64,000 nt of DNA from Bacteroidota bacterium (lineage in GTDB: Bacteria; Bacteroidota; Bacteroidia; CAILMK01; JACPUW01), in NCBI GenBank assembly GCA_016192035.1, contig JACPUW010000014.1, positions 1 through 64,000 on the forward strand. The letters run 5' to 3'. The notes below the pieces were generated by a model, which did no database searches, was not told where the DNA came from, and saw nothing but the letters and a program-made list of their open reading frames with translations. How positions within the stretch are numbered: position 1 is the first letter of the stretch; each line of letters starts with the position of its first letter. The translations under genes were made by a program, and so were the position numbers. This document shows, piece by piece, positions 17,020 to 26,257 of the stretch.

Positions 17020-18831
17020 TTACGTTCCGTGTTGCAGCACTAATCTGGCCGTGTGGGGCTTACCTTTTTCGTCCGTAACCCGCAGATAGTATATCCCACT
17101 GGCATAGGTGCTTAGGTCAAGGCTATATTGCGTGCCCGAAACTTGAAATTGCCGCAACAATTGGCCAGTACCGTCTAGCAGGTTGCAATTGCCATGTTCA
17201 AAATCCACTGCCACATTTACCAGTCCTTTGCTTGGGTTGGGATACACCTGCATGGAATGCATATCTGTATTTGGGTTATGATATGGTAAGAGGGGATCGG
17301 CTTTGGCAAGAATGGGGCTTACCTGAAGCGTAATTACCTGTAGATCGCGTGCATTGCCGGGGTTCACCAGGGTAGGATCTGCCACCACGTGGTGCAGGGG
17401 CTCCTTTGGGTGGCGGGGCGTAGCGGGTTGGTCGTTGGCGCAGGTTATCACATCAAGATAGCGGTCAATGGTTTCTTTCATCAAGTCATTGAGGTAGCGC
17501 ACGTCAAAACTATCGGTGGTGGGGGTGATGTGGGTGCCGCCTATGCCACTGTGGTCGGTGAGAAACAGGTATGTGCCACCGGTGCCCACGGCCAGCGAGC
17601 GCATAAGGAATTCATTGCTTTTGTCAGAACCAGAACATACAACCGGGATGATGCGGATCCCTTGCTGGGCTGCACGATGCATGGCTGCCCGCAGGGTATG
17701 TATGGCCTTGGGATCTGAATGAGGAGGCGCATCCAGTACCAGGAATAGGAGTTTGGCGCGGGCAGGGTTTCGCCAAGTGAGGGTATTTAGCGCTACCGAA
17801 AGGGCGCTGTCCACCGCTTCGGGCATGTCGCCGCCGCCATCGGCATATTGTTCTTTTACAAAACCCAGTGTTTTGTTTGGGTCATTGCTAAAATCGCTTG
17901 CCCTAGTTACGTAGGCATCTGACAAGTCGCGGTAAAACACGGCGGCCGTGTGCATGTCCACGTCCTTATGCGCTTGGTTTACCTCTTCTATCACGTCAAG
18001 CAGCTCAGCCTTTAGGTAGTTGATTTCATCGCCCATGCTGCCGGTGGCATCCACCACAAAGGCTATATCCACGGCGGTGGGCTTATCACAGTCCACGGGG
18101 ATGATAAGTTGGTTAATGCCCTGGGCATATGGTGCCGGTGCATGGGCTTGGTAACCCTTATCCCCATATTCAATGAGCAGTTTTAAATCCCTGGATAGAT
18201 GGGTTTGGCCTGAGTCCAGGCAATCAAAAAGCTCTACCCTTCCGCTGTTGTTGGTTACCGACTGCCAAAGAATGGACCCAGAGGGCGTAACCAGTTGCAC
18301 CTTAGCCCCAACTACCACTCCATTATCCCCATTTCTAATTACCACGGCATAGCGTTGGCCCAGGTGTACCTGCCAAGTGGTGGCATATGCTGCCAGGGCT
18401 GTTTGGCTAATCCCTTCCCAGAGTTCAAACTTTGATAGGTCATTTACTTCACCGGCCGTGAGTGTACCTGCCCTACCCAGTGCTGTGCTTCCCATCTCCC
18501 CACCATCTGTGTATGTGCCGTGGGCAGATGACGGCATGGCATCCATATGGACTTCCATACCTCGCATCGTCTTGTGAATTATCTCCTCTCCGGTGTATTC
18601 TTCAGCCAGGGGCTCATCGTATTCCTTTAATTCTTCCCCAGTTGGTGCTTTATCACCACTGCCTACTGGCGTAGAGGGGGAGTAAGGCGGGCTTTCAAGG
18701 CCTTTGTTTCTTGTAAGTTCTTGGTTGCAAGCTGATAAAAGAAACGCAATCAGGACTGCCCCTATGGGCCAAGTCAACCGGTGAAAAAGACATGCTGCCC
18801 TGGTATTTGGTGTTTTGTTTTGAGGAAACAT
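17020..18831 (-). CDS. VWA-domain lipoprotein with T9SS C-terminal sorting domain
   Basis: A 603-residue exported protein. The signal peptide ends in LLSAC with the lipid-acceptor cysteine at residue 35. A beta-sandwich region precedes a von Willebrand A domain (about residues 255-440) with the MIDAS motif DATGSM. The last 70 residues are a type A T9SS sorting domain (VYPNPSKGLVNVAV, LSTYASGIYYLRV). VWA domains bind protein ligands through a metal. A lipobox together with a T9SS signal is unusual because the two imply different anchors. The ATG at 18831 was chosen as the one that begins the signal peptide. It is divergent from the small lipoprotein gene. Confidence 0.85.
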   Translation of the reverse strand: MFPQNKTPNTRAACLFHRLTWPIGAVLIAFLLSACNQELTRNKGLESPPYSPSTPVGSGDKAPTGEELKEYDEPLAEEYTGEEIIHKTMRGMEVHMDAMPSSAHGTYTDGGEMGSTALGRAGTLTAGEVNDLSKFELWEGISQTALAAYATTWQVHLGQRYAVVIRNGDNGVVVGAKVQLVTPSGSILWQSVTNNSGRVELFDCLDSGQTHLSRDLKLLIEYGDKGYQAHAPAPYAQGINQLIIPVDCDKPTAVDIAFVVDATGSMGDEINYLKAELLDVIEEVNQAHKDVDMHTAAVFYRDLSDAYVTRASDFSNDPNKTLGFVKEQYADGGGDMPEAVDSALSVALNTLTWRNPARAKLLFLVLDAPPHSDPKAIHTLRAAMHRAAQQGIRIIPVVCSGSDKSNEFLMRSLAVGTGGTYLFLTDHSGIGGTHITPTTDSFDVRYLNDLMKETIDRYLDVITCANDQPATPRHPKEPLHHVVADPTLVNPGNARDLQVITLQVSPILAKADPLLPYHNPNTDMHSMQVYPNPSKGLVNVAVDFEHGNCNLLDGTGQLLRQFQVSGTQYSLDLSTYASGIYYLRVTDEKGKPHTARLVLQHGT

Positions 18832-18892
18832 GGGGATTGTGTGTTTAAATTGGCACCTTTGATGATGTACCAAAACCGATTTCATACACACC

Positions 18893-19273
18893 ATGAGATT
18901 TTTTATTTCCCGATTAAATAGCCTGGCCTTGTTTTTATCCTTGCTTTTTGGCCTATTGTCTTGCCAGCCACAGGAGCAGCGCCTAATCGTGGAGAATTCT
19001 GACGGCATGGTGCGCCTGGAAATTTATACCAGCCGGCAGAGCATGATGGACGGCTTTAAAACCACCATGGAAGTACACGCACACCACAGGCCTAAGTCTT
19101 TGCTGCAAACCGAATTGTATATCAACAATCTACAAGAAGACCTAAAGGTGGAATGGGATGGGCCGCACAAGGCACTGCTCACCTTTACGCAGCGCGATGG
19201 ACGGGTAAGGAAGTTTAAACTACTGGCCAATGAGCAGATAACCCACTTTTACGAATGGATAGAGCAGCCATAG
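18893..19273 (+). CDS. Small lipoprotein of unknown function
   Basis: A 126-residue protein with a clear lipoprotein signal (LFLSLLFGLLSC; Cys at residue 25). The mature part is about 100 residues of alternating strands with no recognised motif. It lies 62 bases from the divergent VWA gene and ends seven bases from the stop of the convergent purF-type gene. No function can be named. Confidence 0.75.
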   Translation: MRFFISRLNSLALFLSLLFGLLSCQPQEQRLIVENSDGMVRLEIYTSRQSMMDGFKTTMEVHAHHRPKSLLQTELYINNLQEDLKVEWDGPHKALLTFTQRDGRVRKFKLLANEQITHFYEWIEQP

Positions 19274-19279
19274 GCCCGC

Positions 19280-21181
19280 TTAATATGATCGCTCGTTTCG
19301 CCTTTCGTAGAAATTGATAAAGCTTTTATTGGCTACCCTGTTGCCACCCGGTGTGGGGTAATCGCCGGTAAAATACCAATCGCCTTTATGGTTGGGACAT
19401 GCTTCGTGCAGATTTTCAATAGATTGGAATATAACATCCACCTCGGCATCCATATTTTCTGGCCGAACTATATCGGCTATCTTATCAGAGATTTCTTGGG
19501 GGCTAAATGGCTCATAAATGCGTTTCACGGCATTGGTAACCTCCTCTTTGGGTCGGTATTCTTGGGTCTTGCACAGTTTATATACCTCTTCAATGACCGA
19601 TGACTGGTGTCTTTCCTTGAGTAAGTCAATAGCGGCCTTAAATGCTACAAAATCACCCAACTTGCTCATATCTATGCCATAACAATCAGGATACCTGATT
19701 TGTGGAGCGCTTGACACCACCACGATCCTGCGCGGGCCCAAACGGTTGAGAATGCTCAAAATACTCCGCCTCAGTGTGGTGCCCCGTACTATGGAGTCGT
19801 CCATGACCACCAGGGTATCAACCCCCCGCCTAATAACCCCATATGTGGTGTCATATACGTGTGACACCAGTTCGTTGCGCCCCTTATCGGCGCTAATAAA
19901 TGTCCTGAGCTTGGCATCCTTGATGGGTATTTTTTCTATTCGCGGACGCATTTTTAGCACGTTCCATACCGCTTCGGCATCGTTCAAGTTGCCTAGTTGG
20001 TTCAATTGGTCGCGTTTCCATTCAGCCAGGGTATCATGCAGGCCTTCACACAGGCCCAGAAAGGCAATTTCGGCGGTGTTGGGCACAAATGAAAATATGG
20101 TGTGCTCAAAGTCGTGGCCCACCGATGATAAAATGGCCGGTGTGAGTAATCTGCCCAAATTTTTGCGCTCTTGGTATATGTCGCGGTCGGTGCCCCTTGA
20201 AAAGTATATCCGCTCAAAAGAGCATGATTTTTTGGGCAAGGGATCCAGGATAGCTTCATGAAGTATGGTGCCATTCCTCTTTATTATCAAGGCTTTGCCT
20301 GGGTCAATTTCTTGAATTTCGTGGTATTTTACGTTGAAGGCCGTTTGAATGGCGGGCCTCTCTGATGCAGCTACCACCACCTCATCGTTGGCATAGAAAA
20401 AGGCGGGCCTAATACCTGATGGGTCGCGAAACAGAAAGGCATCACCGTGGCCAATGAGCCCGGCCATGGCAAAGCCCCCGTCAAAATCCTTGACGGCCTT
20501 GCGCAGCACCGTGCCTACATCTAGGTGGTCGGCTATGAGATTTGAAATTGTTTTGTGACTGTGGCCCTGTGATTTATATTGATCAAAGAGTTCTTGGTTG
20601 GCTTCGTCGAGAAAATGGCCGATTTTTTCCATCACCGTTACCGTATCGGTCCTGTCTTTGGGGTGCTGGCCTATATTGATGAGCAATTCAAATAACTCAT
20701 CGTTATTGGTCATATTGAAATTGCCGGCCATGAGCAGGTTGCGGCTTTTCCAATTGTTGGAGCGCAAACGGGGGTGCAGGAATGTGGTGCCGCTGTCGCT
20801 GTGCGTGGCATACCTAAGGTGGCCCAGGAGCAGTTCGGCAGCAAAAGGCACGTTTTCCTTGAGGTATTCGGCGTTTTTAAAGTCGTGTGGCCTTTCCTTA
20901 TATACCTTTTCAAAGTGGGAAAGTATCTCGCCAAATATTTCGGGTATTGCGTTGGATGTGATTGACCGCCTTCGGTCTATATAGTTCATGCCCGGCTTGA
21001 GGTCAAATTTTATGGCGCCTACCCCTGCACCGTCTTGGCCCCTGTTTCGCTGCTTCTCCATTAGTAGGTACAGCTTGTCAAGGCCAAAGGTGGCGGTGCC
21101 ATACTTCTGGATATAGTAATCCAAGGGTTTTAGCAGCCTCACCAGGGCAATGCCACATTCATGCTTTATGTCGTCGCTCAT
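19280..21181 (-). CDS. Amidophosphoribosyltransferase, long Bacteroidota form
   Basis: A 633-residue class II glutamine amidotransferase fused to a type I phosphoribosyltransferase. The N-terminal part has HECGIALVRLL, whose cysteine (residue 9) would become the Ntn nucleophile after removal of eight residues, then NRGQDGAG and LGHLRYATH. The PRTase domain has the PRPP loop VVMDDSIVRGTT. PurF makes phosphoribosylamine, the first step of purine synthesis. This form is about 130 residues longer than the usual PurF, with inserts in both domains; Bacteroidota often encode it beside a standard PurF, so its exact role is less sure. ATG 21181 gives the family N-terminus; upstream residues are not conserved-looking. 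Confidence 0.85.
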   Translation of the reverse strand: MSDDIKHECGIALVRLLKPLDYYIQKYGTATFGLDKLYLLMEKQRNRGQDGAGVGAIKFDLKPGMNYIDRRRSITSNAIPEIFGEILSHFEKVYKERPHDFKNAEYLKENVPFAAELLLGHLRYATHSDSGTTFLHPRLRSNNWKSRNLLMAGNFNMTNNDELFELLINIGQHPKDRTDTVTVMEKIGHFLDEANQELFDQYKSQGHSHKTISNLIADHLDVGTVLRKAVKDFDGGFAMAGLIGHGDAFLFRDPSGIRPAFFYANDEVVVAASERPAIQTAFNVKYHEIQEIDPGKALIIKRNGTILHEAILDPLPKKSCSFERIYFSRGTDRDIYQERKNLGRLLTPAILSSVGHDFEHTIFSFVPNTAEIAFLGLCEGLHDTLAEWKRDQLNQLGNLNDAEAVWNVLKMRPRIEKIPIKDAKLRTFISADKGRNELVSHVYDTTYGVIRRGVDTLVVMDDSIVRGTTLRRSILSILNRLGPRRIVVVSSAPQIRYPDCYGIDMSKLGDFVAFKAAIDLLKERHQSSVIEEVYKLCKTQEYRPKEEVTNAVKRIYEPFSPQEISDKIADIVRPENMDAEVDVIFQSIENLHEACPNHKGDWYFTGDYPTPGGNRVANKSFINFYERRNERSY

Positions 21182-21334
21182 GCGGTAAATGTCAAGGGGC
21201 AAAGGTATTGCTATGTGCAGTGGAGGGCTGATAGCTAAGGTATGGCCAGTGTAGATAAGCGATTTTTTAGGTATGGGCAAGATGGATTTGCGCAAAGGCA
21301 TCTTGACCGATAGCTTTGCGCAAAATTTTATACA

Positions 21335-21709
21335 TTGGAGAGTTTAGCCGCTAAGCAATTGATAACCAAAATTCAGCAGTCAATCCTGACAGGAGGTGTA
21401 CAGGGAGAAGAGGTGGTAGAAGGGCTTAAAACCCTGAGACCTTATGCCATACAGGCGCAGAATCCCACCTTGACCAGGGTGATACGCATGGCCTATGAAC
21501 ACATAGAGGAGTTTGGCGGTTTTGGCATAGCACTTCCGGAGGATGAGGAAGAAGAGGATGGTGACCCCGGTATTGAAGGACTTGATGAACAGGCAAACAG
21601 CTTGTACTATCTGGTTTCCCTTATGCTCAATGCGGCCAATCCGCGCAACAAGGAAGAGATTTTGCACTACCGCAATGCCCTAAAGGCTTACTGGGATGAA
21701 AACGCCTAA
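21335..21709 (+). CDS. Small acidic protein of unknown function
   Basis: A 124-residue soluble protein with helical ends and an acidic centre (LPEDEEEEDGDPG). It has no signal peptide or known motif. The only suitable start before the first internal methionine (residue 48) is TTG at 21335; an in-frame stop at 21311 limits any further extension. It is divergent from the purF-type gene. Codon use resembles its neighbours, so it is probably real, but the start is uncertain. Confidence 0.6.
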   Translation: MESLAAKQLITKIQQSILTGGVQGEEVVEGLKTLRPYAIQAQNPTLTRVIRMAYEHIEEFGGFGIALPEDEEEEDGDPGIEGLDEQANSLYYLVSLMLNAANPRNKEEILHYRNALKAYWDENA

Positions 21710-22074
21710 TACAGGGCTTTGATTGGGTTTGGAGGCCATTTGAAGTGGTGAAAGGGTACACTTAGCCCATGGTGCTTGGCCACAAACGGAGCGGTTATGT
21801 ATCACATATCCATAAAACATACATGGAGCCATTCAGGTAATGCCTGAAACGTTTTTCCGATTCTCATCAATTGGCGGTTAGCTACATTGATCAAGGCTAC
21901 AAATACCTATCCGGGCTTTCTATGTGTTGCTAGCTAAAATGATGGCGGCAACAGTGGCCAATTACAGGGTCCAATAACATGGTAAATGCCTATATCATTG
22001 TTGATTGGATGGCAAAAAAATGGGGGCCATATGAAGGAAACCATGAAAATACGGCAAATGAAACGCTGGCAATT
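21710..22074. other. Intergenic region between convergent genes
   Basis: No protein-like frame was seen in this 365-base stretch. It holds one hairpin, TTCAGG at 21832-21837 pairing with CCTGAA at 21843-21848, followed by ACGTTTTTC, a weak candidate terminator for the gene on the left. The rest is unremarkable. Confidence 0.5.
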
Positions 22075-22656
22075 CTACTGTCCATCTGGTTCTTGCTGGC
22101 CCATAAGTCCCATCATTACCCTGCGGGCTGTGCGGCCAATCACATTTGACGGGAAAAGATAGTCAGTCCTGTAAGCCAATTTGCCATGGGTTTTCATCTT
22201 GGATTCCATACTTCTGTCGCCCACCCATAGTCCGGCTACTTGGTAAAACAATGCGGCAGCCGGATTGGCCGATCCTGTAGTGTCCAGCCTGAGCCACTTG
22301 CGCCCACAGAGCACCTGGCCATTGTCTATCGATACAATTTCTACGGGGTGCAACATCCTGTCAATCAATTGATGTTGCCCGGCTTTCAATTGACAGGCTG
22401 GTACTGCCTCATAGCCTTCACATAGAAAAGGGACTTCGGCAGTGCAGTACACCACCTGCTGGCGGGTGCGGATGCGGTATCCTTTCCAAGCTTTTTTGGG
22501 AAATATCCCATACGCTTCCACTACTTGGCACATTACTTCATGTATCGTATTGTCTTCCAAAAACAGAGCATGAATATGGTCTCCTTTTGTCACCTGATCT
22601 ATGGGACTGGGTGTGTTGGTAGCCAACAAGGTCTTTTGATAGTACTTAACCGGCAT
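22075..22656 (-). CDS. Hint-like protein lacking catalytic residues
   Basis: A 193-residue protein without a signal peptide. The pattern IDQVTKGDHIHALFLE, a strand with CQVVEAY, then VVYCTAEVPFLCEGYEAVPACQLKAGQHQLI and PVEIVSID follows the order of the Hint fold used by inteins and hedgehog proteins (GD turn, TxxH block, late strands). The first-residue cysteine is absent and the block B histidine position reads EVPF, so it should not splice or cleave. It follows the M1 peptidase gene by five bases and is probably in that operon. The assignment rests on pattern alone. Confidence 0.45.
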   Translation of the reverse strand: MPVKYYQKTLLATNTPSPIDQVTKGDHIHALFLEDNTIHEVMCQVVEAYGIFPKKAWKGYRIRTRQQVVYCTAEVPFLCEGYEAVPACQLKAGQHQLIDRMLHPVEIVSIDNGQVLCGRKWLRLDTTGSANPAAALFYQVAGLWVGDRSMESKMKTHGKLAYRTDYLFPSNVIGRTARRVMMGLMGQQEPDGQ

Positions 22657-22661
22657 GCGAG

Positions 22662-24998
22662 TTACTTTTTTAGATTTTCGTTCCTTTCCATTCGCTGCAT
22701 GGGGTTCTCACCACCGTTTTCCCTTTGCATTTTAAACAATTCAAACCGGGTGGGGCTTGGTTGTGGCGGGTAATAGTTGTCACTCCTATCTGTATCGGCT
22801 ATTTCCAGGTATGGATCAAGTACCACCCGCGCCAATTCGCGCTTTCGAGGGAACACCTTGGTTACCTTGTGGTCACCCATTTTCCAGATTTCGGCAGGTA
22901 TGCGCACCACCTCATGGCTTCCATCGGTGTACTCCATCAGTAAAATTACCGGCATCACTAGCCCGCCTATATTTTCTATGGCTATTTCATAGTAGTTCCA
23001 GCCCTGGCTTATCAAATCAAGATCCTTGGTATCCAATTTATTGCGATAGGATTCATAGTCCAGTTCATCCACGGTGTATATGCCATATGGGTCGTGGGTA
23101 TTGTAGAAATCGCGCAGGGTAGTGTCGGCTTCCACCTTGGTCACGGGCAGCAATGAGTCGTTCATCAATTCGGAAATACCCTTTTCCCTTTTATCAAAAC
23201 CTTCCCGCGCCAGGGGTTTTTCTACACTGGGATCCTTGGTGTTGGGTTGATACCAGGTCACTGAGGCCAGTGCCTGGTTGCAGTGGTCGGTGGTATAAAA
23301 CCATCCCCGCCAAAACCAATCCAGGTCGGTGCCCGAAGCGTCTTCCATGGTCCTGAAAAAATCGGCAGGTGAGGGATGCCTAAAAGCCCAACGGGTACAG
23401 TATTCTTTTAGGGCAAAGTCAAACAACTCCCTGCCAAGTACCGTCTCGCGCAGTATGTTGAGCGCGGTGGCTGGTTTGCCGTAGGCATTGTTGCCTAATT
23501 GGTAAATGGACTCGCTATTGGTCATGATAGGGGCAATAAATGCTTTATCTCCGGCCATATATTCCGTAATAAATGCGGCAGGGCCGCGCCTGGAGGGGTA
23601 GTCGCGGTCCCATTCCTGTTCGGCCAGGTATTGCACAAACGTGTTGAGCCCTTCGTCCATCCAAGTCCACTGCCTTTCATCTGAATTGATGATCATGGGA
23701 AAGAAATTATGGCCCACCTCATGTATGATCACGCTAATCATGCCGTGCTTGGTGCCCACAGGATAGGTGCCATCGGCCAGTGGTCGGCCACCGTTAAAAC
23801 AAATCATGGGGTACTCCATGCCAATGCTCTGGGCGTGAACTGATATGGCTACGGGATAGGGATAATCTATGGTGTATTTTGAATAGGTTTTTATAGTATG
23901 GTCCACCACTTTGGTGCTGTACTTTTCCCATAGGGGGTTGCCTTCCTTGGGGTAGAATGACATGCTGAGCACCGTGCGGTTTCCTATAGTTGTGCCCATG
24001 GCATCCCAAATAAACTTTCGGGATGAGGCAAATGCAAAATCGCGCACATTTTGGGCTGCAAAAACCCAAGTTTTCTGGGAGGTAGCCCTGCTAGATTCGT
24101 TTTTTAGAGCCTCATCAGGTTCCACTATCATCAAGGGTGTGCTAGCCACCCGTGCTTGCTCCAGCCGTTTGCGTTGATGCTCACTGAGCGCCAGCTTAGG
24201 GTTCTGCAATACCCCGGTAGCGGCCACAATGTGGTCGGCGGGAACCGTTATCCGCACGGTGTAGTCACCAAATGGGAGGGTAAACTCACCCCTGCCCAAA
24301 AACTGTTTGTGCTGCCAGCCCACGTGGTCGGTATAGGCGCACATGCGTGGGAAAAACTGCGCAATGGTGTACAGGTAGTTGTCGTCAAGGGGAAAGTACT
24401 CATACCCGCTACGCCCACCTATCTCCATGCGGTTGTTTATGTTATACCACCACTTAATATGTAGGGAGTAGGCCATGCCGGGTTTTAGCGGTTTGGGCAA
24501 GTCCACCCGCATCATGGTTTCTACCACGGTATAGTGCAGGTTAGTGCCATTTAGGTCTTTCACTTCCAGTAGCTTAAAGCCGCCGTCAAATGTTTGGTGA
24601 AGCTGATTGAGGTCGTCAAAACCCGTGGTAGGCGATATGGTAAACTGTGAAATCCTGTCGCGCATGGAGTTGGGGGCCCGAATGTTCTGGTCCAGTTGAA
24701 GCCACAAGTAGTGCAACACATCGGGTGACTGGTTGGTATAGGTGATGGTTTCGCTGCCCTGTATGGTCTGTTGCACGTCATCAAGCACTATGTCTATTTC
24801 ATAATCGGCTTTTTGTTGCCAATACTCATGTCCAGGAGCCCCTGATGCGGTGCGGTAGGTGTTGGGGGTGGGCAGTTCCGTGCCCAGTTGCCTAAACTTG
24901 CTTTTGTCAGTATTGTCTTGTGACATAATGAGATGAGGCAATGACACAAAGAGAATGACACGAAGGATCATGCGCATGCTACCAAAATTTGTTTTCAA
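22662..24998 (-). CDS. M1-family zinc metallopeptidase, exported
   Basis: A 778-residue gluzincin aminopeptidase-like enzyme with an N-terminal signal peptide (MILRVILFVSLPHLIMSQ). An N-terminal beta domain (about 60-260) is followed by the thermolysin-like domain with GMEYPMI and the zinc site HEVGH (426-430); the third ligand is Glu 449 in MDEGLNTF. The family removes N-terminal residues from peptides. Three in-frame ATG codons are near (24998, 24977, 24971); the first overlaps the HupE-type stop by 20 bases, the second starts just after it. It lies in a run HupE-M1-Hint-like on the minus strand. Confidence 0.92.
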   Translation of the reverse strand: MKTNFGSMRMILRVILFVSLPHLIMSQDNTDKSKFRQLGTELPTPNTYRTASGAPGHEYWQQKADYEIDIVLDDVQQTIQGSETITYTNQSPDVLHYLWLQLDQNIRAPNSMRDRISQFTISPTTGFDDLNQLHQTFDGGFKLLEVKDLNGTNLHYTVVETMMRVDLPKPLKPGMAYSLHIKWWYNINNRMEIGGRSGYEYFPLDDNYLYTIAQFFPRMCAYTDHVGWQHKQFLGRGEFTLPFGDYTVRITVPADHIVAATGVLQNPKLALSEHQRKRLEQARVASTPLMIVEPDEALKNESSRATSQKTWVFAAQNVRDFAFASSRKFIWDAMGTTIGNRTVLSMSFYPKEGNPLWEKYSTKVVDHTIKTYSKYTIDYPYPVAISVHAQSIGMEYPMICFNGGRPLADGTYPVGTKHGMISVIIHEVGHNFFPMIINSDERQWTWMDEGLNTFVQYLAEQEWDRDYPSRRGPAAFITEYMAGDKAFIAPIMTNSESIYQLGNNAYGKPATALNILRETVLGRELFDFALKEYCTRWAFRHPSPADFFRTMEDASGTDLDWFWRGWFYTTDHCNQALASVTWYQPNTKDPSVEKPLAREGFDKREKGISELMNDSLLPVTKVEADTTLRDFYNTHDPYGIYTVDELDYESYRNKLDTKDLDLISQGWNYYEIAIENIGGLVMPVILLMEYTDGSHEVVRIPAEIWKMGDHKVTKVFPRKRELARVVLDPYLEIADTDRSDNYYPPQPSPTRFELFKMQRENGGENPMQRMERNENLKK

Positions 24999-25620
24999 AA
25001 ATGAGCAGAATTGAAAGAGCGGCAGTTACAAACATGGCAAAAACAACCGCATGTTGGGTTTTTATGGGAGTAAAGCGATACATAAGGTAACTGGCAAACA
25101 GCACTATGGCCATAAAAGCCAATTGCCCACATTCAACCCCCAAGTTAAAGGCCAGCAGTGGCCAGATGGTGGGGATGCCTGGCGGTAAAACCGCTTGCAA
25201 GAAATTGGAAAAACCCAATCCATGTACCAGACCAAAAGCCATGACCAACCAAAAGTGTCCCCGCCGTATGGGTCCATTATTGGCTGACCATGCATGGGTA
25301 GCCGTGATAATGGCAGAGATGAGGATGGTAAAGGGAATGGCAAATTCCACATAGGCTGAAGGTGTGCGCCCAAGCTGCCAAAGGGAAAGCGCCATAGACC
25401 CTGAGTGCCCAAGGGTGAACCCGGTGGCTGGCAATATCAAGCCTCTCCATTGTTTTAATTGATAGGGTAGTACAAGCGTGAGTAAAAAGAGCATATGGTC
25501 ATACGCCCTTGGGTCGGTTATGTGCCTTAGGCCGAGTTCTAGGTATGTAGTGAAAATACTGCGGTAATTTGCCTTCAAATCAAATGAAATATGCGCTATC
25601 CCCGCTTTGTCCTTTTGCAT
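24979..25620 (-). CDS. HupE/UreJ-family membrane protein
   Basis: About 213 residues with five to six membrane segments and the family's histidine-bearing signatures: GFTLGHSGSMAL, ATHAW, FGLVHGLGF and FNLGVECGQ. HupE and UreJ proteins take up nickel or assist nickel enzymes; in Bacteroidota the substrate of this branch is not known, and no hydrogenase or urease is seen here. ATG 25620 makes the gene overlap the divergent DUF6702 start by 30 bases. A TTG at 25578 just before YRSIFTTYLELGLRHI would match the short N-termini of this family and avoid the overlap. Confidence 0.85.
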   Translation of the reverse strand: MQKDKAGIAHISFDLKANYRSIFTTYLELGLRHITDPRAYDHMLFLLTLVLPYQLKQWRGLILPATGFTLGHSGSMALSLWQLGRTPSAYVEFAIPFTILISAIITATHAWSANNGPIRRGHFWLVMAFGLVHGLGFSNFLQAVLPPGIPTIWPLLAFNLGVECGQLAFMAIVLFASYLMYRFTPIKTQHAVVFAMFVTAALSILLIFENKFW

Positions 25621-26106
25621 CTCATGTGGATGATGGCCATTTTGTCCGCTGTGCCAACCAGCCTTGCCGGGCACAAATTCTATGTATCAACCACTACCCT
25701 CCAGATTTCGCGCAGTGGCGATTTGGTGGAGTGCACGGTAAAGATGTTTAAGGACGACCTACAATTAGCCCTGAAACTTTTTGGGGGCACAGACTTTGAA
25801 TTGGAGGGCAACCTGGCCGACACGGCAGAGGTACAGACCCTTAGGGCCTACCTGCACGGGCATGTGGGACTATGGTTTCAAGGGGCGTACTTAGATATGA
25901 CCTACTTGGGGTATGAAGTAGCGCAAGATATGGTGTGGGTATATCTGGAATGCCAGGCAAGGGGGCCGGGCGAATATGTCGTGAAAAATGATTGCCTGAT
26001 GGAAGTATTCGGGTCACAAACAAATCTGGTCCACTTATCGGGCTATGGCCAGATAGCAAGTGCGCTGCTTACCTCAAGTGCGCCCAGGGCCACCCTTACT
26101 TTATAG
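25591..26106 (+). CDS. DUF6702-type exported protein
   Basis: A 171-residue protein with a signal peptide (MMAILSAVPTSLAG) followed by HKFYVSTTTLQIS, a pattern seen in the DUF6702 family, and then a small beta-rich domain. These proteins are regularly found beside HupE/UreJ and M1 peptidase genes in Bacteroidota, and the same arrangement occurs here. Function unknown. ATG 25591 or ATG 25624 can start it; the second still gives a full signal peptide and removes the overlap with the divergent gene. Confidence 0.75.
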   Translation: MRYPRFVLLHLMWMMAILSAVPTSLAGHKFYVSTTTLQISRSGDLVECTVKMFKDDLQLALKLFGGTDFELEGNLADTAEVQTLRAYLHGHVGLWFQGAYLDMTYLGYEVAQDMVWVYLECQARGPGEYVVKNDCLMEVFGSQTNLVHLSGYGQIASALLTSSAPRATLTL

Positions 26107-26201
26107 GCCGCTCAGTCATTCCATTTATTTTCCATTCAATCACTAGATGGATTATGGCGCAATGGCTTAGAAGTGGTAAGCAGGCCAATTGAGCATGGGC
26201 A

Positions 26202-26237
26202 AAAAAAAACCCTGATTGTATTGACAACCAGGGTTTT
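26202..26237 (-). terminator. Terminator of the act operon
   Basis: A two-part hairpin: AACCCTG pairs with CAGGGTT (26208-26214 with 26229-26235), and inside it TTGT pairs with ACAA. Nine A on the plus strand (T on the minus strand) follow in the direction of actF, so it ends the act transcript. Confidence 0.85.
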
Positions 26238-26257
26238 GAATTTCTTGTTTGCGGCTC

